The notes: generated by a model not told the origin, from the sequence alone. 23,720 nucleotides of DNA from Candidatus Taylorbacteria bacterium RIFCSPHIGHO2_02_FULL_44_12 (GCA_001822575.1 MHRM01000017.1:1420-25139), one strand, 5' to 3'; positions 1-7,531 are shown, counted from the first letter of the stretch. A program made the numbers and translations.

Positions 1-267
1 GCCATACAGTGTGATATTGAGTTGGCTAGAACCTCGGAGCATCATCACAAAGGAGATGTTTTTCGGGCCGAAATACATATCGTCGGTTCTGGCAAAAATG
101 TCTATGCCAGCTCCGAAAGAGAAGATCTTTATAGCGCCATAGATGATACTCGCGATGAGATCTTGCGGGTCTTGAAGGCCAACAAAAGCAAACGAATATC
201 GCTGATCAGAAAGAGCGGCGCCAAGGTCAAAGACATGATCAAGGGTTTGTGGTCGTGGAAGAAATGA
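1..267 (+). CDS. hpf: Ribosome hibernation promoting factor HPF/RaiA, 3' part only
   Basis: The reading frame is open from base 1, so the true start lies outside the window; a TTG at 22 is in frame but is not needed. The visible part is about 88 residues. It carries the signature of the HPF/YfiA (RaiA) family: a His-rich HHHKGDVFRAEIHI strand, then YASSEREDLYSAIDDTRDEI, which matches the family's pattern of a final beta strand and a helix beginning EDLYAAID. Members of this family bind the 30S decoding centre, or promote 100S dimers, in starved cells. The tail after the conserved helix is short and basic (KSKRISLIRKSGAKVKD, ending WSWKK), so this is a short form without the long C-terminal dimerisation domain. 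It converges on fmt, with palindrome A between them. The family call is firm; the exact subtype is inference. Confidence 0.85.
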   Translation, partial: AIQCDIELARTSEHHHKGDVFRAEIHIVGSGKNVYASSEREDLYSAIDDTRDEILRVLKANKSKRISLIRKSGAKVKDMIKGLWSWKK

Positions 268-279
268 TTGTGGTTGATG

Positions 280-475
280 TGGGGATTTTTCGCTTGGAGC
301 TTGATGAGTATTCTATTTTTCATCCCCGCAATGCGATTTGAGCTCCCGAGAATGGCCCCTATTTTGGTCGCTCCCGCGAGCCAAAATAGGGATTGCCATT
401 CGACGGGGCGACCTTGCGGGGAGGAAAAATAGAATACTCACCAAGCTTCACATTGCCAAGATCTAAAAATCCCCA
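280..475. repeat. Palindromic element, copy A (98-bp core at 324-421)
   Basis: This is a long hairpin-forming element between the convergent genes hpf and fmt. The core (324-421) begins CCCCGCAA and ends TTGCGGGG. It contains a nested stem GAATGGCCCCTATTTTGG / CCAAAATAGGGATTGCCATTC. Outside it, arms 298-330 and about 415-447 pair over some 33 bp with two mismatches (AGCTTGATGAGTATTC against GAATACTCACCAAGCT). The palindrome continues further: CTTGG (293-297) matches CCAAG (456-460), and TGGGGATTTTT (280-290) matches AAAAATCCCCA (465-475). The last segment is the final codons and stop of fmt. The same core recurs in copies B, C and D. No transposase is present. The A and T tracts sit inside the stem rather than after a GC hairpin, so it does not look like a standard intrinsic terminator. 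Confidence 0.92.
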
Positions 476-1311
476 TAATCCATCTCCCGTCTGCCTTCAG
501 GAATGACACGCTCTATTCGTAGGGCTCCGTCTCTGAATGAGGCCTTGGTAATCTTGACCCTTATTTTTTTGCTACTATTATCATCTGCGAAAAAGTAAGC
601 ATTCGGCCAATGGTGGTAGGCTTGAATTTTGCGAAAATTGACATAAGGGTCGGCCTTAATGTCTATCAAACCATCTGACTTTGAGATTTTCTTGGTATAA
701 GTTGCTCTTGAATGATCTTGTGGAATCTCCATGATATTTCCAGCTACCCATTCAGGCAAAACTTTTGCCAATAAAATTCCGCCAATTCTTGCCGTTTTTT
801 CTTCTAATACTTCATATATGGGCCATTCAGAAATTGTTATTTTTTCTTGAGCTACAATCGGACCTTCATCCATCTTTTCATTCAAGCGTATAATAGTCAC
901 TCCAGTATCTTTCGCGTTATCAATAATAGTAGTCTGAAGTGGTGATGATCCACGATAAAGAGGCAGTAACGATGGGTGAACATTGAGAGTTTTGTGAATG
1001 GGAATATCAAGAATAATTTGGGGGATAATCTTGCCGTATGAAGCCACAAGGAAAATTTGGCTGTTTTCCAGCTTCAATAATTCCGCCAAAGAATGATCTA
1101 ATTTATCGGGAGTATGAACTTTTATATTTTTTTTGTTTGCCCATTCTTTGACGACAGTAGGAGAAAGCGTCAATCCACGGCCACGGGGTTTGTCTCTGGT
1201 GGTGACAATGCTTGTCGGACTAAAACCAGCTCGCAAAAGCTCTTCCAGAATGTAGACAGAGAAGGGCGAAGAGCCAAAGAATATGAAGCGGATTGGATTG
1301 ATTTCATTCAT
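463..1311 (-). CDS. fmt: Methionyl-tRNA formyltransferase
   Basis: Fmt transfers a formyl group from 10-formyl-tetrahydrofolate to Met-tRNA(fMet) in the cytoplasm, which prepares the initiator tRNA. The 282-residue product has the N-terminal formyltransferase fold, beginning IRFIFFGSSPFSVYIL. The catalytic triad of the family is visible: N110 and H112 in LNVHPSLLPLYRG, and D148 in NEKMDEGPIV. The signature SLLPLYRG is at about 114-121. A shorter C-terminal OB-like domain follows, with ATYTKKISKSDGLID. The length is slightly below the usual figure of about 310. It is the last gene of a minus-strand priA-def-fmt block; pairing def with fmt is common because Def removes the formyl group that Fmt adds. 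The last codons and stop fall inside the outermost arm of palindrome A. There is no ribosome binding site before the ATG. Confidence 0.95.
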   Translation of the reverse strand: MNEINPIRFIFFGSSPFSVYILEELLRAGFSPTSIVTTRDKPRGRGLTLSPTVVKEWANKKNIKVHTPDKLDHSLAELLKLENSQIFLVASYGKIIPQIILDIPIHKTLNVHPSLLPLYRGSSPLQTTIIDNAKDTGVTIIRLNEKMDEGPIVAQEKITISEWPIYEVLEEKTARIGGILLAKVLPEWVAGNIMEIPQDHSRATYTKKISKSDGLIDIKADPYVNFRKIQAYHHWPNAYFFADDNSSKKIRVKITKASFRDGALRIERVIPEGRREMDYGDF

Positions 1312-1342
1312 GGAATATTGATAGGAATTTATTAGAAGATAT

Positions 1343-1873
1343 TCACATTTTCTTGATCTGGGAGATCTCTTCTTCAGTCATTTCCCAAATTTCTTTTGTC
1401 CTATCAATAAAGAGTATTCCATCTAAGTGATCTATTTCATGCTGGAATATTTGGGCCAAAATCCCGCTGGCTCCGCGTTTGAGGATATTTCCGTCTTGAT
1501 CATAGGCGCTTATGTTTACTCGGGTTGATCTTTTGACCAAGCCATATAGCCATCTCACAGACAAACATCCTTCTTCCATCTCTTTTTTGTCCCGAGACAA
1601 ACGAGTCAGACTAGGATTTATAAAAACCAAGTCGTGATCAGGACCTTTGTAAGTAGGATCTATCTTTTGGAGGAGAGATCCGGAAATGACGAATATGCAA
1701 ACCGGAATGCCGATCTGGGGGGCAGCTATGGCGATGCCGTCTTTCTGGGAATACATGGCGGCTTTCATATCAGTGATGATGCTCTGTATGCGAGCGGACT
1801 TTATATCGGTGAGAGCCACCGGTACAGCCTTTTGCCGCAATAATGGGTTATGGCGCTGGAGAATGTTCGGCAT
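1343..1873 (-). CDS. def: Peptide deformylase
   Basis: Def is a metalloenzyme that removes the N-formyl group from nascent proteins at the ribosome exit. All three family motifs are present in the 176-residue product: GIAIAAPQ (46-53, the GxGxAAxQ motif), EGCLSV (101-106, with the metal-ligand Cys) and QHEIDH (144-149, two His ligands and the catalytic Glu). The length is normal for the family. The start at 1873 is supported by an extended -10 box 6 nt upstream (see 1880-1888). It lies 7 nt downstream of priA and about 30 nt upstream of fmt. The call is secure. Confidence 0.97.
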   Translation of the reverse strand: MPNILQRHNPLLRQKAVPVALTDIKSARIQSIITDMKAAMYSQKDGIAIAAPQIGIPVCIFVISGSLLQKIDPTYKGPDHDLVFINPSLTRLSRDKKEMEEGCLSVRWLYGLVKRSTRVNISAYDQDGNILKRGASGILAQIFQHEIDHLDGILFIDRTKEIWEMTEEEISQIKKM

Positions 1874-1879
1874 GATATT

Positions 1880-1888
1880 ACTATAACA
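1880..1888 (-). promoter_or_regulatory. Extended -10 promoter of def, leaderless geometry
   Basis: On the minus strand the sequence reads TGT-TATAGT, an extended -10 element, followed by six bases and then the def ATG. No -35 match is evident. Transcription would start at or next to the A of the ATG. The same nonamer with the same spacing precedes mreB at 5528-5536. It overlaps the end of priA, so def may also be read from the priA promoter. Confidence 0.55.
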
Positions 1889-3824
1889 AACTTTCAGGAT
1901 TGATTTTTACCCTTGCTCCCGGTGGCAGAGAGCGAAGTTTTGCCAACAAATCTGTATTGGGCCAAATCAGTGGAGGTAGTTTTATTAAGCCATGAATAAT
2001 AGAGAGGCCGCGGACAGTAGAAGTAAAAGCCGGGAAAATATCCAATTCATAAGGTTCCACCAGTGTTTTGATAGCCGACATCTCTTGGGCAATGATGTCC
2101 TTTTTGCCTTGAAGAGTGATCTTGATCAGGGTGGCGAAGGGGGGATATGAGAACTTTTTTCTGTCCTCCAAAGTAAAGCGATAAAAATCACTTAGATTGC
2201 CTTTGAGCCCGTATTCAAAAACAGCCTCTTCACTTCTTCGGGTTTGAACCAATACGGAGCGGATGGCCAATGACCGCAAACGGATGATCGTATACATGAT
2301 CTTTTCTTGAATCCGAAAATCAGGAAGAGCAAATAGAGAATCCAATGAGACCACGGCCACATGCTCTACCTTTTCCGACAGACGCGATAGGGCCAGTTCG
2401 GTGCCGAGAAGTATACTGCCGGGCTTGGATCTAAATCTTTCTAGTTTCTCATATACAGCCTTGTCATTTTTGGTTGTCTCAATATCAATCTTGATAATGT
2501 CAATATCAGGAAAGCGCTCCCGGATATCGGCGTATACCCGATCAATGCCGATACCCAATGGAGTCAATCTCCAACTATCGCAATATTTACAAGTTTCGTC
2601 CGCCGAACGACGGATTCCGCATTTGTGGCACATAAAAAAATTGCGGCCAGTCTCCGGGGAAGTATGCAAAACGACTGGGGCCGAGCATTGAGTACAGATG
2701 ACTATCTTCTGGCAATCATCGCATATAGTTATAGTGGCGATTCCTCGGCGAATGGTCATTATAAAGAGGTGAGTACTCTCTTCTTGGTTATGTTTGATCA
2801 ATTCCTCAAGCTCTGGTGATAATATTTTGAAATGCGGAGAAGTTTTTTGATCCACTTTTTCATCTTGTTTTAGATCTGCTGATGGCATTCTCATGTTTAC
2901 CAACCGATCTTTGGCCGCGGATATGGAGCGCCACTTGAATGGTGAACTCTCTGTGATCTCTCGAGCATCCAATCTAGCCAAAGTTTCCACTCGCAAGAGA
3001 CTATCTGCCAAATAGACTTTTTGGCAGAGCCTACGGGCTATTGTCTCCAATCCGTGACGGATATCTATATACGGTGCTCGTTCCTGGATCCAACCTCTAG
3101 CATTCTCTCTTTCAATGATAACCGTATCTATATCCATTCGTGGGGAAATGGCAAATGCTCCGCTGGCCACCATCACTATCGGGTGTGGATTTTTGGCTAT
3201 GGCTTGCCATGTGGTGACAATATTTTTTGGTGTCATGCCCCCATGGAGGAGAAAAATATATCCCTCAATCCCTTTTTCCAAAGCCTTGAATAAATGTCTG
3301 GCATCTGAAACAGTGGGAGCGTGTATGGCCACAGATTTCTTGCGAGCAAATTCTTGACGGATCATACTTCTCCATGAGCCCAATCTGTCATCGTCATCAC
3401 CCTGGACTGCATATGTTTCGCTGGTTTTGATTGAAGGAGAAATGGTTTCATTGGTATCGGTTTTTTGGACAGGCGGAGCGATCTTTTGTATTTGTTCTAG
3501 CAAAGTATCGCTAATCAGGACATTGAGAATGTTTCCGATATGGGTGGCGTAATATTCGGCCAGGATACGACATGAAGTCATGAATGAAATCGGGAAAAAA
3601 CGAATGGCTCTTACAGAGCCGAGTTTGCGAATCTCAAATGGAGCTTTTCTAATGTCTGCTTTCAAGTTTTCGGCTGGTTGGCAATCGGTCACTACGGCGT
3701 GTATGGATTTTGATCGTAAGGGAACAGATACCATGGCTCCGACAGGTACTTTGGAAGCAGTAAAATATGATAGATTTTCACCGACCTTGGAGCGTGTTAG
3801 CGGTATGACTGTGATGATGTTCAT
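1881..3824 (-). CDS. priA: PriA-like primosomal protein N' lacking helicase motor motifs
   Basis: PriA normally restarts stalled replication forks as a 3'-5' helicase and DnaB-loading platform. This 647-residue protein has the N-terminal DNA-binding domain (3'BD-like, about 1-105) and the eight zinc-binding cysteines in four CxxC pairs: C368/C371, C377/C380, C399/C402 and C412/C415. It also has the family's PDFR block (about 501-504) and the C-terminal FSYPPFATLIKI segment. The ATPase motifs are missing. There is no GSGKT where a Walker A belongs (about 163-172), IIERENARGW stands where DEEH is expected (about 237-245), LADSLLRV replaces GSATPS, and RLRSLA replaces AGRAGR. It therefore looks like a structural DNA-binding and loading protein without helicase activity. 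The start at 3824 has TATAAA 6 nt upstream. The family call is firm; loss of activity is inference from motifs. Confidence 0.88.
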   Translation of the reverse strand: MNIITVIPLTRSKVGENLSYFTASKVPVGAMVSVPLRSKSIHAVVTDCQPAENLKADIRKAPFEIRKLGSVRAIRFFPISFMTSCRILAEYYATHIGNILNVLISDTLLEQIQKIAPPVQKTDTNETISPSIKTSETYAVQGDDDDRLGSWRSMIRQEFARKKSVAIHAPTVSDARHLFKALEKGIEGYIFLLHGGMTPKNIVTTWQAIAKNPHPIVMVASGAFAISPRMDIDTVIIERENARGWIQERAPYIDIRHGLETIARRLCQKVYLADSLLRVETLARLDAREITESSPFKWRSISAAKDRLVNMRMPSADLKQDEKVDQKTSPHFKILSPELEELIKHNQEESTHLFIMTIRRGIATITICDDCQKIVICTQCSAPVVLHTSPETGRNFFMCHKCGIRRSADETCKYCDSWRLTPLGIGIDRVYADIRERFPDIDIIKIDIETTKNDKAVYEKLERFRSKPGSILLGTELALSRLSEKVEHVAVVSLDSLFALPDFRIQEKIMYTIIRLRSLAIRSVLVQTRRSEEAVFEYGLKGNLSDFYRFTLEDRKKFSYPPFATLIKITLQGKKDIIAQEMSAIKTLVEPYELDIFPAFTSTVRGLSIIHGLIKLPPLIWPNTDLLAKLRSLPPGARVKINPESLL

Positions 3825-3830
3825 GACTTA

Positions 3831-3836
3831 TTTATA
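3831..3836 (-). promoter_or_regulatory. -10 box of priA, leaderless geometry
   Basis: TATAAA on the minus strand is followed by six bases and the priA ATG. No convincing -35 hexamer sits at 16-18 bp. It suggests an mRNA that begins at or very close to the start codon. Confidence 0.45.
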
Positions 3837-3933
3837 GCTTGTTTGGGTGATATTGTACAGCCTATCATCTATCTATAATATGGCTCAAAATAAGAGCTTT
3901 TTTGGCATATCCACAAATATCTCTCAAAAATAC

Positions 3934-3961
3934 TTGACAAATATTTTGGTTATGCTATGCT
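3934..3961 (+). promoter_or_regulatory. Strong sigma70-type promoter upstream of a structured RNA
   Basis: A perfect TTGACA (3934-3939) is separated by 16 bp from TATGCT (3956-3961), which is preceded by TGC as an extended -10. This is the best promoter in the window. Transcription would begin near 3967-3969. That is far upstream of murA and directly ahead of the structured segment 3967-4157. Confidence 0.75.
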
Positions 3962-3966
3962 TTTCG

Positions 3967-4157
3967 GCAGTTAGCGTTCCTGATTCCTTGACATAGCTGA
4001 CGCATTAGCTGGATTAGCTTCCCTGGGTTTTCCAGGAGCCTCACCAGGAATGTATGTCAACGTCCAGACCTGGTCTAACACTCCCCCACCGGTTTTCTCT
4101 GGAGGTGGCTAGTCCACCCTTTGGTCCCGAGCAATCAACCGCTTTGGGGCCTTTTTT
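3967..4157 (+). ncRNA. Candidate structured non-coding RNA or murA leader, class unknown
   Basis: This is a segment of about 190 nt between a strong promoter and an intrinsic terminator, with no convincing reading frame. Pairing visible by eye includes GTTAG (3970-3974) with CTAAC (4075-4079) closing a domain, TTGACATA (3988-3995) with TATGTCAA (4053-4060), and a hairpin at 4017-4039 with stem CCTGG/CCAGG. Near the 3' end, GGTGG (4104-4108) can pair either with CCACC at 4086-4090 or with CCACC at 4114-4118. These are mutually exclusive hairpins of the kind seen in riboswitches and attenuators. Size and promoter-terminator layout also fit a free-standing RNA such as 6S RNA, but I cannot match it to any family. 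Because murA has its own promoter after the terminator, a free RNA seems slightly more likely than a leader. Confidence 0.6.
4123..4157 (+). terminator. Rho-independent terminator
   Basis: GGTCCC (4123-4128) pairs with GGGGCC (4146-4151), and the stem extends inward through G-T and A-T pairs. It is followed immediately by six T (4152-4157) and then ATTT. It ends the RNA that starts near 3967 and lies before the murA promoter. Confidence 0.8.
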
Positions 4158-4159
4158 AT

Positions 4160-4188
4160 TTGTCTAATTCATCTCAACCCTTTACAAT
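4160..4188 (+). promoter_or_regulatory. murA promoter, leaderless geometry
   Basis: TTGTCT (4160-4165), a 17-bp spacer and TACAAT (4183-4188) are followed by seven bases and the murA ATG at 4196. The predicted transcription start coincides with the start codon, so the mRNA would have no 5' leader. The -35 begins right after the T-tract of the preceding terminator. Confidence 0.65.
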
Positions 4189-4195
4189 ACGGCGC

Positions 4196-5524
4196 ATGAT
4201 TATCAAAGATTATGACAAGTTTATTATTGGAGGATTGGGTGGAGAGAAGAAACTGCGGGGAACCGTGGAGATAAAAGGCGCCAAGAATGCCGCTCTCAAA
4301 GCCATGGCCGCGGCGGTTTTATTTGATGGCCTTGTGACTATTGATAATGTTCCTGAAACAAAAGACATTCACACAATGTCGGAGATTTTGAAAAGCTTGG
4401 GGACTCGGGTGGAGTGGAAAGAATCAACCAATAAGGGTACAAAGGTTCTTGAAATAGATTCCAGTAAAATCACTTCTACAGACATAGATCTGGAGCTGGC
4501 AAAGAGCATGCGGGCCTCGGTTGTTTTGACCGGACCAATTCTGGCTCGTTTTGGCAAAGTATCTTTTCCCGCGCCCGGAGGTTGTGTCATAGGAGAGAGG
4601 CCTATAGATCTATTTTTGGAAGGTTATCAAAAGATGGGAGCCAAAATAAATCTTGATGGGGATATTTACAAGATTGAAGCCCAAAATGGACTAGAAGGCG
4701 CGGATATCTTTTTTGATATTCAATCTGTCGGAGGAACCGAAACTCTGATGATGGTGGCAGTGCTCGCCAAAGGTACTACCATTCTCAAGAATTGCGCCAC
4801 GGAACCGGAAATAAGCTCTGTGGCCGAGTGGCTCAATTCTTGCGGAGCAAACATAAGCGGAATAGGGACAACCACTCTTCTTATAAAAGGAACAGACGGA
4901 AAACCATTTTCAAGCAATAATAGTTACAAAACTATCCCCGATCGCATAGAAGCCGGTAGCTTCTTAATTCTTGGTGCTTTGTGTGCACGAGAATTGCAGA
5001 TAACGAAATGCAAACCAGACCATATGGAGGCAGTGATCAATCTACTCAAAAAATCCGGAGTAAGTATAAAAGTGGGTCAGGAAGAAATAATTATTACCAA
5101 TAATTCGAAAGATCGAGTTCCATTCAAGGCCGTTAATGTAAGGACCCATGAATATCCTGGGTTTCCCACAGACCTCCAAGCACCCATGGCTGTTTTTTTG
5201 ACTCAAGCTCTTGGGGAAAGCTCCGTTTTTGAAACTATATTTGAAGGAAGGTTCAAGTATGCGGAAGATTTGATCGGGATGGGCGCCGATATCAAGATTC
5301 TCAATTCCAGGGAAATAGTAGTTAAAGGTCCTAGTGTATTGAAACAATTACCAGAAGGGGAAGATTTGTATGCTCACGATATTAGAGCCGGATTTGCTGT
5401 CGTCTTGGCGGCTCTCGTCAGCAAAGGTACATCCAAGATCAACAACATAAATCTAATTGATCGTGGTTACCAAAGACTTGAAGAGAGATTGAAACTTCTA
5501 GGAGCTGATGTAAGGAGGGTGTGA
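4196..5524 (+). CDS. murA: UDP-N-acetylglucosamine 1-carboxyvinyltransferase
   Basis: MurA catalyses the first committed step of peptidoglycan synthesis, moving enolpyruvate from PEP to UDP-GlcNAc in the cytoplasm. The 442-residue product shows the EPSP-synthase-like double domain. It has the conserved Lys-Asn pair in IKGAKNAALKA (K30, N31) and the active-site Cys, the fosfomycin target, at C130 in PGGCVIGERPIDLF. The length is typical. I chose the ATG at 4196 because the family begins just before this point and because a -10 box ends 7 nt upstream. A longer in-frame start at 4121 would translate through the upstream terminator and is unlikely. The first mreB follows 18 bp downstream. Confidence 0.96.
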   Translation: MIIKDYDKFIIGGLGGEKKLRGTVEIKGAKNAALKAMAAAVLFDGLVTIDNVPETKDIHTMSEILKSLGTRVEWKESTNKGTKVLEIDSSKITSTDIDLELAKSMRASVVLTGPILARFGKVSFPAPGGCVIGERPIDLFLEGYQKMGAKINLDGDIYKIEAQNGLEGADIFFDIQSVGGTETLMMVAVLAKGTTILKNCATEPEISSVAEWLNSCGANISGIGTTTLLIKGTDGKPFSSNNSYKTIPDRIEAGSFLILGALCARELQITKCKPDHMEAVINLLKKSGVSIKVGQEEIIITNNSKDRVPFKAVNVRTHEYPGFPTDLQAPMAVFLTQALGESSVFETIFEGRFKYAEDLIGMGADIKILNSREIVVKGPSVLKQLPEGEDLYAHDIRAGFAVVLAALVSKGTSKINNINLIDRGYQRLEERLKLLGADVRRV

Positions 5525-5527
5525 CTA

Positions 5528-5536
5528 TGTTATAGT
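5528..5536 (+). promoter_or_regulatory. Extended -10 promoter of the first mreB
   Basis: TGT-TATAGT is followed by six bases and the mreB ATG. The nonamer and the spacing are identical to those before def on the other strand. No -35 is apparent. It lies just after the murA stop codon. Confidence 0.55.
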
Positions 5537-5542
5537 CGCAGG

Positions 5543-6556
5543 ATGAGCTTTTTATTCCCAAAACTTGGCATTGATCTCGGCACCGCCAATACTCTCGTAT
5601 TTTTGCCTGGCAAAGGAATAGTCCTGAATGAGCCATCGGTTGTAGCTATATCCGAAGTAGATAAAAAAGTCTTGGCAGTTGGTTTTGCTGCAAAAGAAAT
5701 GATCGGTCGCACTCCTGAAGCCATAGTTGCCTATCGTCCTATGCGCGACGGTGTCATCGCGGATTATAGGGTAACCGAGGCTATGCTCCGGTATTTTATA
5801 GACCGAGCCCTTGGTCGCTTCACCGTATTCAAGCCCGATGTCATGGTTTCGGTTCCGGCCAGCATCACCTCCACCGAACGCAGAGCTGTCATAGAGGCCG
5901 CTCTACGGGCTGGGGCTCGCAATGCCTATGTCGTCAAGGAGCCTATTTTGGCTGCTATCGGCGCCGGTATTCCTATCCAGGAAGCTCGAGGACACATGAT
6001 CGTGGATATAGGAGGAGGGACCACCGATGTGGCTGTGATATCGCTTGGCTGCATTGTTTCGTCCACTTCGGTCAAATGCGCTGGCAATCGTATTGACGCC
6101 GCGATCGCTGACTATGTCAAGAAAACATTCAACTTGGCTATTGGGGACCATATGGCTGAAGTCATCAAGATCACTATCGGTTCGGCTGTGCCTCTGGAAC
6201 AAGAACTCTCTATTATGGTCAAGGGTCGCGATTTCATCTCTGGTTTGCCACGCTCCACGGAAATGCGGACAAATGAAATTGTCAAAGCCATCGCCAAAGA
6301 ATTGCGCGATATGATAAAAGCGATCAAAGATGTCTTGCAAGAAACACCACCGGAGTTGGCGGCTGATATTATAGATCAGGGGATCATCATGACCGGTGGT
6401 TCGTCTCTCTTGCGTAATCTTCCCGAATTGGTCTTTCGTCGCACTGGTGTCAAGGCTGTTTTGGCCGAAGAACCGCTTCTATGCGTGGCCAAGGGCACCG
6501 GCATCGCTTTGGATCATTTGGATATGTACAAAAAGACTATTATGGCAAAACGATAG
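5543..6556 (+). CDS. mreB: Rod shape-determining protein MreB, first copy
   Basis: MreB is an actin-like ATPase that polymerises under the membrane and directs lateral wall synthesis. The 337-residue product has the phosphate-1 loop GIDLGTANTLVFLPGKG (about 8-24), the phosphate-2 motif DIGGGTTDVAVISLG and the late adenosine motif MTGGSSLLRNLPE. The length matches the family. It stands apart from mreC, mreD and mrdA, next to murA. A second, different mreB heads the mre operon at 11409. The two share the core motifs but differ in the N-terminus and tail: this copy starts directly with MSFLFPKLGIDL and ends MYKKTIMAKR. It could be a divergent paralog (Mbl-like) with its own job; that is inference. 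Confidence 0.95.
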   Translation: MSFLFPKLGIDLGTANTLVFLPGKGIVLNEPSVVAISEVDKKVLAVGFAAKEMIGRTPEAIVAYRPMRDGVIADYRVTEAMLRYFIDRALGRFTVFKPDVMVSVPASITSTERRAVIEAALRAGARNAYVVKEPILAAIGAGIPIQEARGHMIVDIGGGTTDVAVISLGCIVSSTSVKCAGNRIDAAIADYVKKTFNLAIGDHMAEVIKITIGSAVPLEQELSIMVKGRDFISGLPRSTEMRTNEIVKAIAKELRDMIKAIKDVLQETPPELAADIIDQGIIMTGGSSLLRNLPELVFRRTGVKAVLAEEPLLCVAKGTGIALDHLDMYKKTIMAKR

Positions 6557-6607
6557 GGAGAAATCTTTTGCTTGGTTTCATTTGATTACAAAAATATTCA
6601 GGCCATC

Positions 6608-7291
6608 ATGTCTTCATTTTTCTCAAAATCTCTAAAAAATCTCAATCACCACGCTTATTGTATTATTGGCTCTGATTCCGTCCGCCTGAAATTGAGATCC
6701 GTCTTGGAAAGCGATCATGATATTTCAATTCAAGGCAATCCAGATTTTTTTGAACATGTTCATGATATTTTCACCATAGATCATGCTCGGGCACTGAAGT
6801 CTCTTCATGAGATTTTACCGGTCAATGCTACCGGTAAAAGGATTTTTATTATTGCTCCGAATGATATTACCACTGAAGCACAAAATGCTTTGCTGAAATT
6901 GCTGGAAGAACCAGCTCACTATGCTCACTTTTTTTTGATTGTTCCGTCGGCTCATATTTTACTGCCTACGGTCATTTCGCGTCTATCTTTTATAGATTGT
7001 CAATCAGAAAATGACCCCGATAGCCAAAGCTTGGCGGAAAAGTTTTTGAAATTATCGCTGTCCCAGCGCCTAGAATTTGCCAAAAATATGGTGGATGATA
7101 TCACTGATAAAAAAAGACCCAAACAAGACATTGTTCTTTTTTTGAATGCCGTTCAGGCGATCATTTATCGAGAAAAGGGAGTGAAGAAAGGTTTTGAAGA
7201 AATGAAGTCCTTGGAATTAGTTAGGAAATATTCCACCGACCGCTCTCCTTCTCTTAAGATGTTATTGGAATATGTGGCGTTGAAGGTGTAG
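6608..7291 (+). CDS. holB: DNA polymerase III delta'-like subunit
   Basis: This is a DnaX/HolB-type clamp-loader ATPase-fold protein of 227 residues. The recognisable segment is the region after the sensor: TTEAQNALLKLLEEP followed by LPTVISRLSF. These correspond to the conserved NALLKxLEEPP and LPTIxSRCQ blocks of delta' and gamma/tau subunits. It has no Walker A, as expected for a delta'-type subunit, and it is much shorter than E. coli HolB, with no obvious zinc module. I prefer the ATG at 6608; a TTG at 6572 is in frame and would add 12 residues. It begins about 50 bp after mreB and is followed by palindrome B. An alternative is a generic DnaX-like AAA fragment, but delta' is the best fit. 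Confidence 0.75.
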   Translation: MSSFFSKSLKNLNHHAYCIIGSDSVRLKLRSVLESDHDISIQGNPDFFEHVHDIFTIDHARALKSLHEILPVNATGKRIFIIAPNDITTEAQNALLKLLEEPAHYAHFFLIVPSAHILLPTVISRLSFIDCQSENDPDSQSLAEKFLKLSLSQRLEFAKNMVDDITDKKRPKQDIVLFLNAVQAIIYREKGVKKGFEEMKSLELVRKYSTDRSPSLKMLLEYVALKV

Positions 7292-7349
7292 GAATGATCA
7301 ATATCCAATAACCAATGATCAAGTTCTAGGTGAATTGATCATTAAACAT

Positions 7350-7497
7350 AAGCTTAGCAAACATTCTTTTTCCTCCCCGCAATGTAGTTTGAGCCCCCGA
7401 GAATGGCCCCTATTTTGGTCGCTTCCGCGAGCCAAAATAGGGCTTGCCATTCGACGGGGCGACCTTGCGGGGAGGAAAAAGAATGTTTGCTAAGCTT
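7350..7497 (+). repeat. Palindromic element, copy B (98-bp core at 7375-7472)
   Basis: The core is nearly identical to copy A, in the same orientation, differing at about six positions. The outer arms 7350-7382 and 7465-7497 are a perfect 33-bp inverted repeat, starting AAGCTTAGCAAACATTC. A further separated inverted pair lies outside: AATGATCAAGTT (7314-7325) against AACTTGATCATT (7508-7519). The right member overlaps the frr promoter region. The element fills the gap between holB and frr, both on the plus strand. Confidence 0.93.
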
Positions 7498-7503
7498 TAA
7501 AGA

Positions 7504-7531
7504 TTGAAACTTGATCATTTCGTGCTAATAT
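7504..7531 (+). promoter_or_regulatory. frr promoter, leaderless geometry
   Basis: TTGAAA (7504-7509), a 16-bp spacer and TGC-TAATAT (the -10 at 7526-7531) are followed by seven bases and the frr ATG at 7539. The promoter begins seven bases after palindrome B. Confidence 0.65.

Noticed and set aside
298..447. CRISPR array or integron attC site as explanation of the palindromes
   Set aside because: The copies are dispersed between genes, not tandem with spacers, and no GTTRRRY/RYYYAAC core sites or cas or integrase genes are present.
3880..3996. 38-codon frame (ATG at 3880) with a hydrophobic end upstream of the structured RNA
   Set aside because: It overlaps the strong promoter at 3934-3961, has no family resemblance, and a TATAAT abuts its ATG at the wrong distance. 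A leader peptide is not excluded but is unsupported.
4121..4195. Upstream extension of murA from 4121
   Set aside because: It would translate through the intrinsic terminator at 4123-4157 and does not match the family N-terminus; the ATG at 4196 has a promoter at the right distance.
5903..6340. 145-codon minus-strand open frame inside the first mreB
   Set aside because: It is an antisense shadow of a strongly conserved gene with no family features of its own.
7350..7497. Palindromes A-D as simple intrinsic terminators
   Set aside because: No T-run follows the GC-rich hairpin on either strand; the A and T tracts lie inside the outer stem. One copy separates mreC from the rest of its likely operon, where termination would be unexpected.
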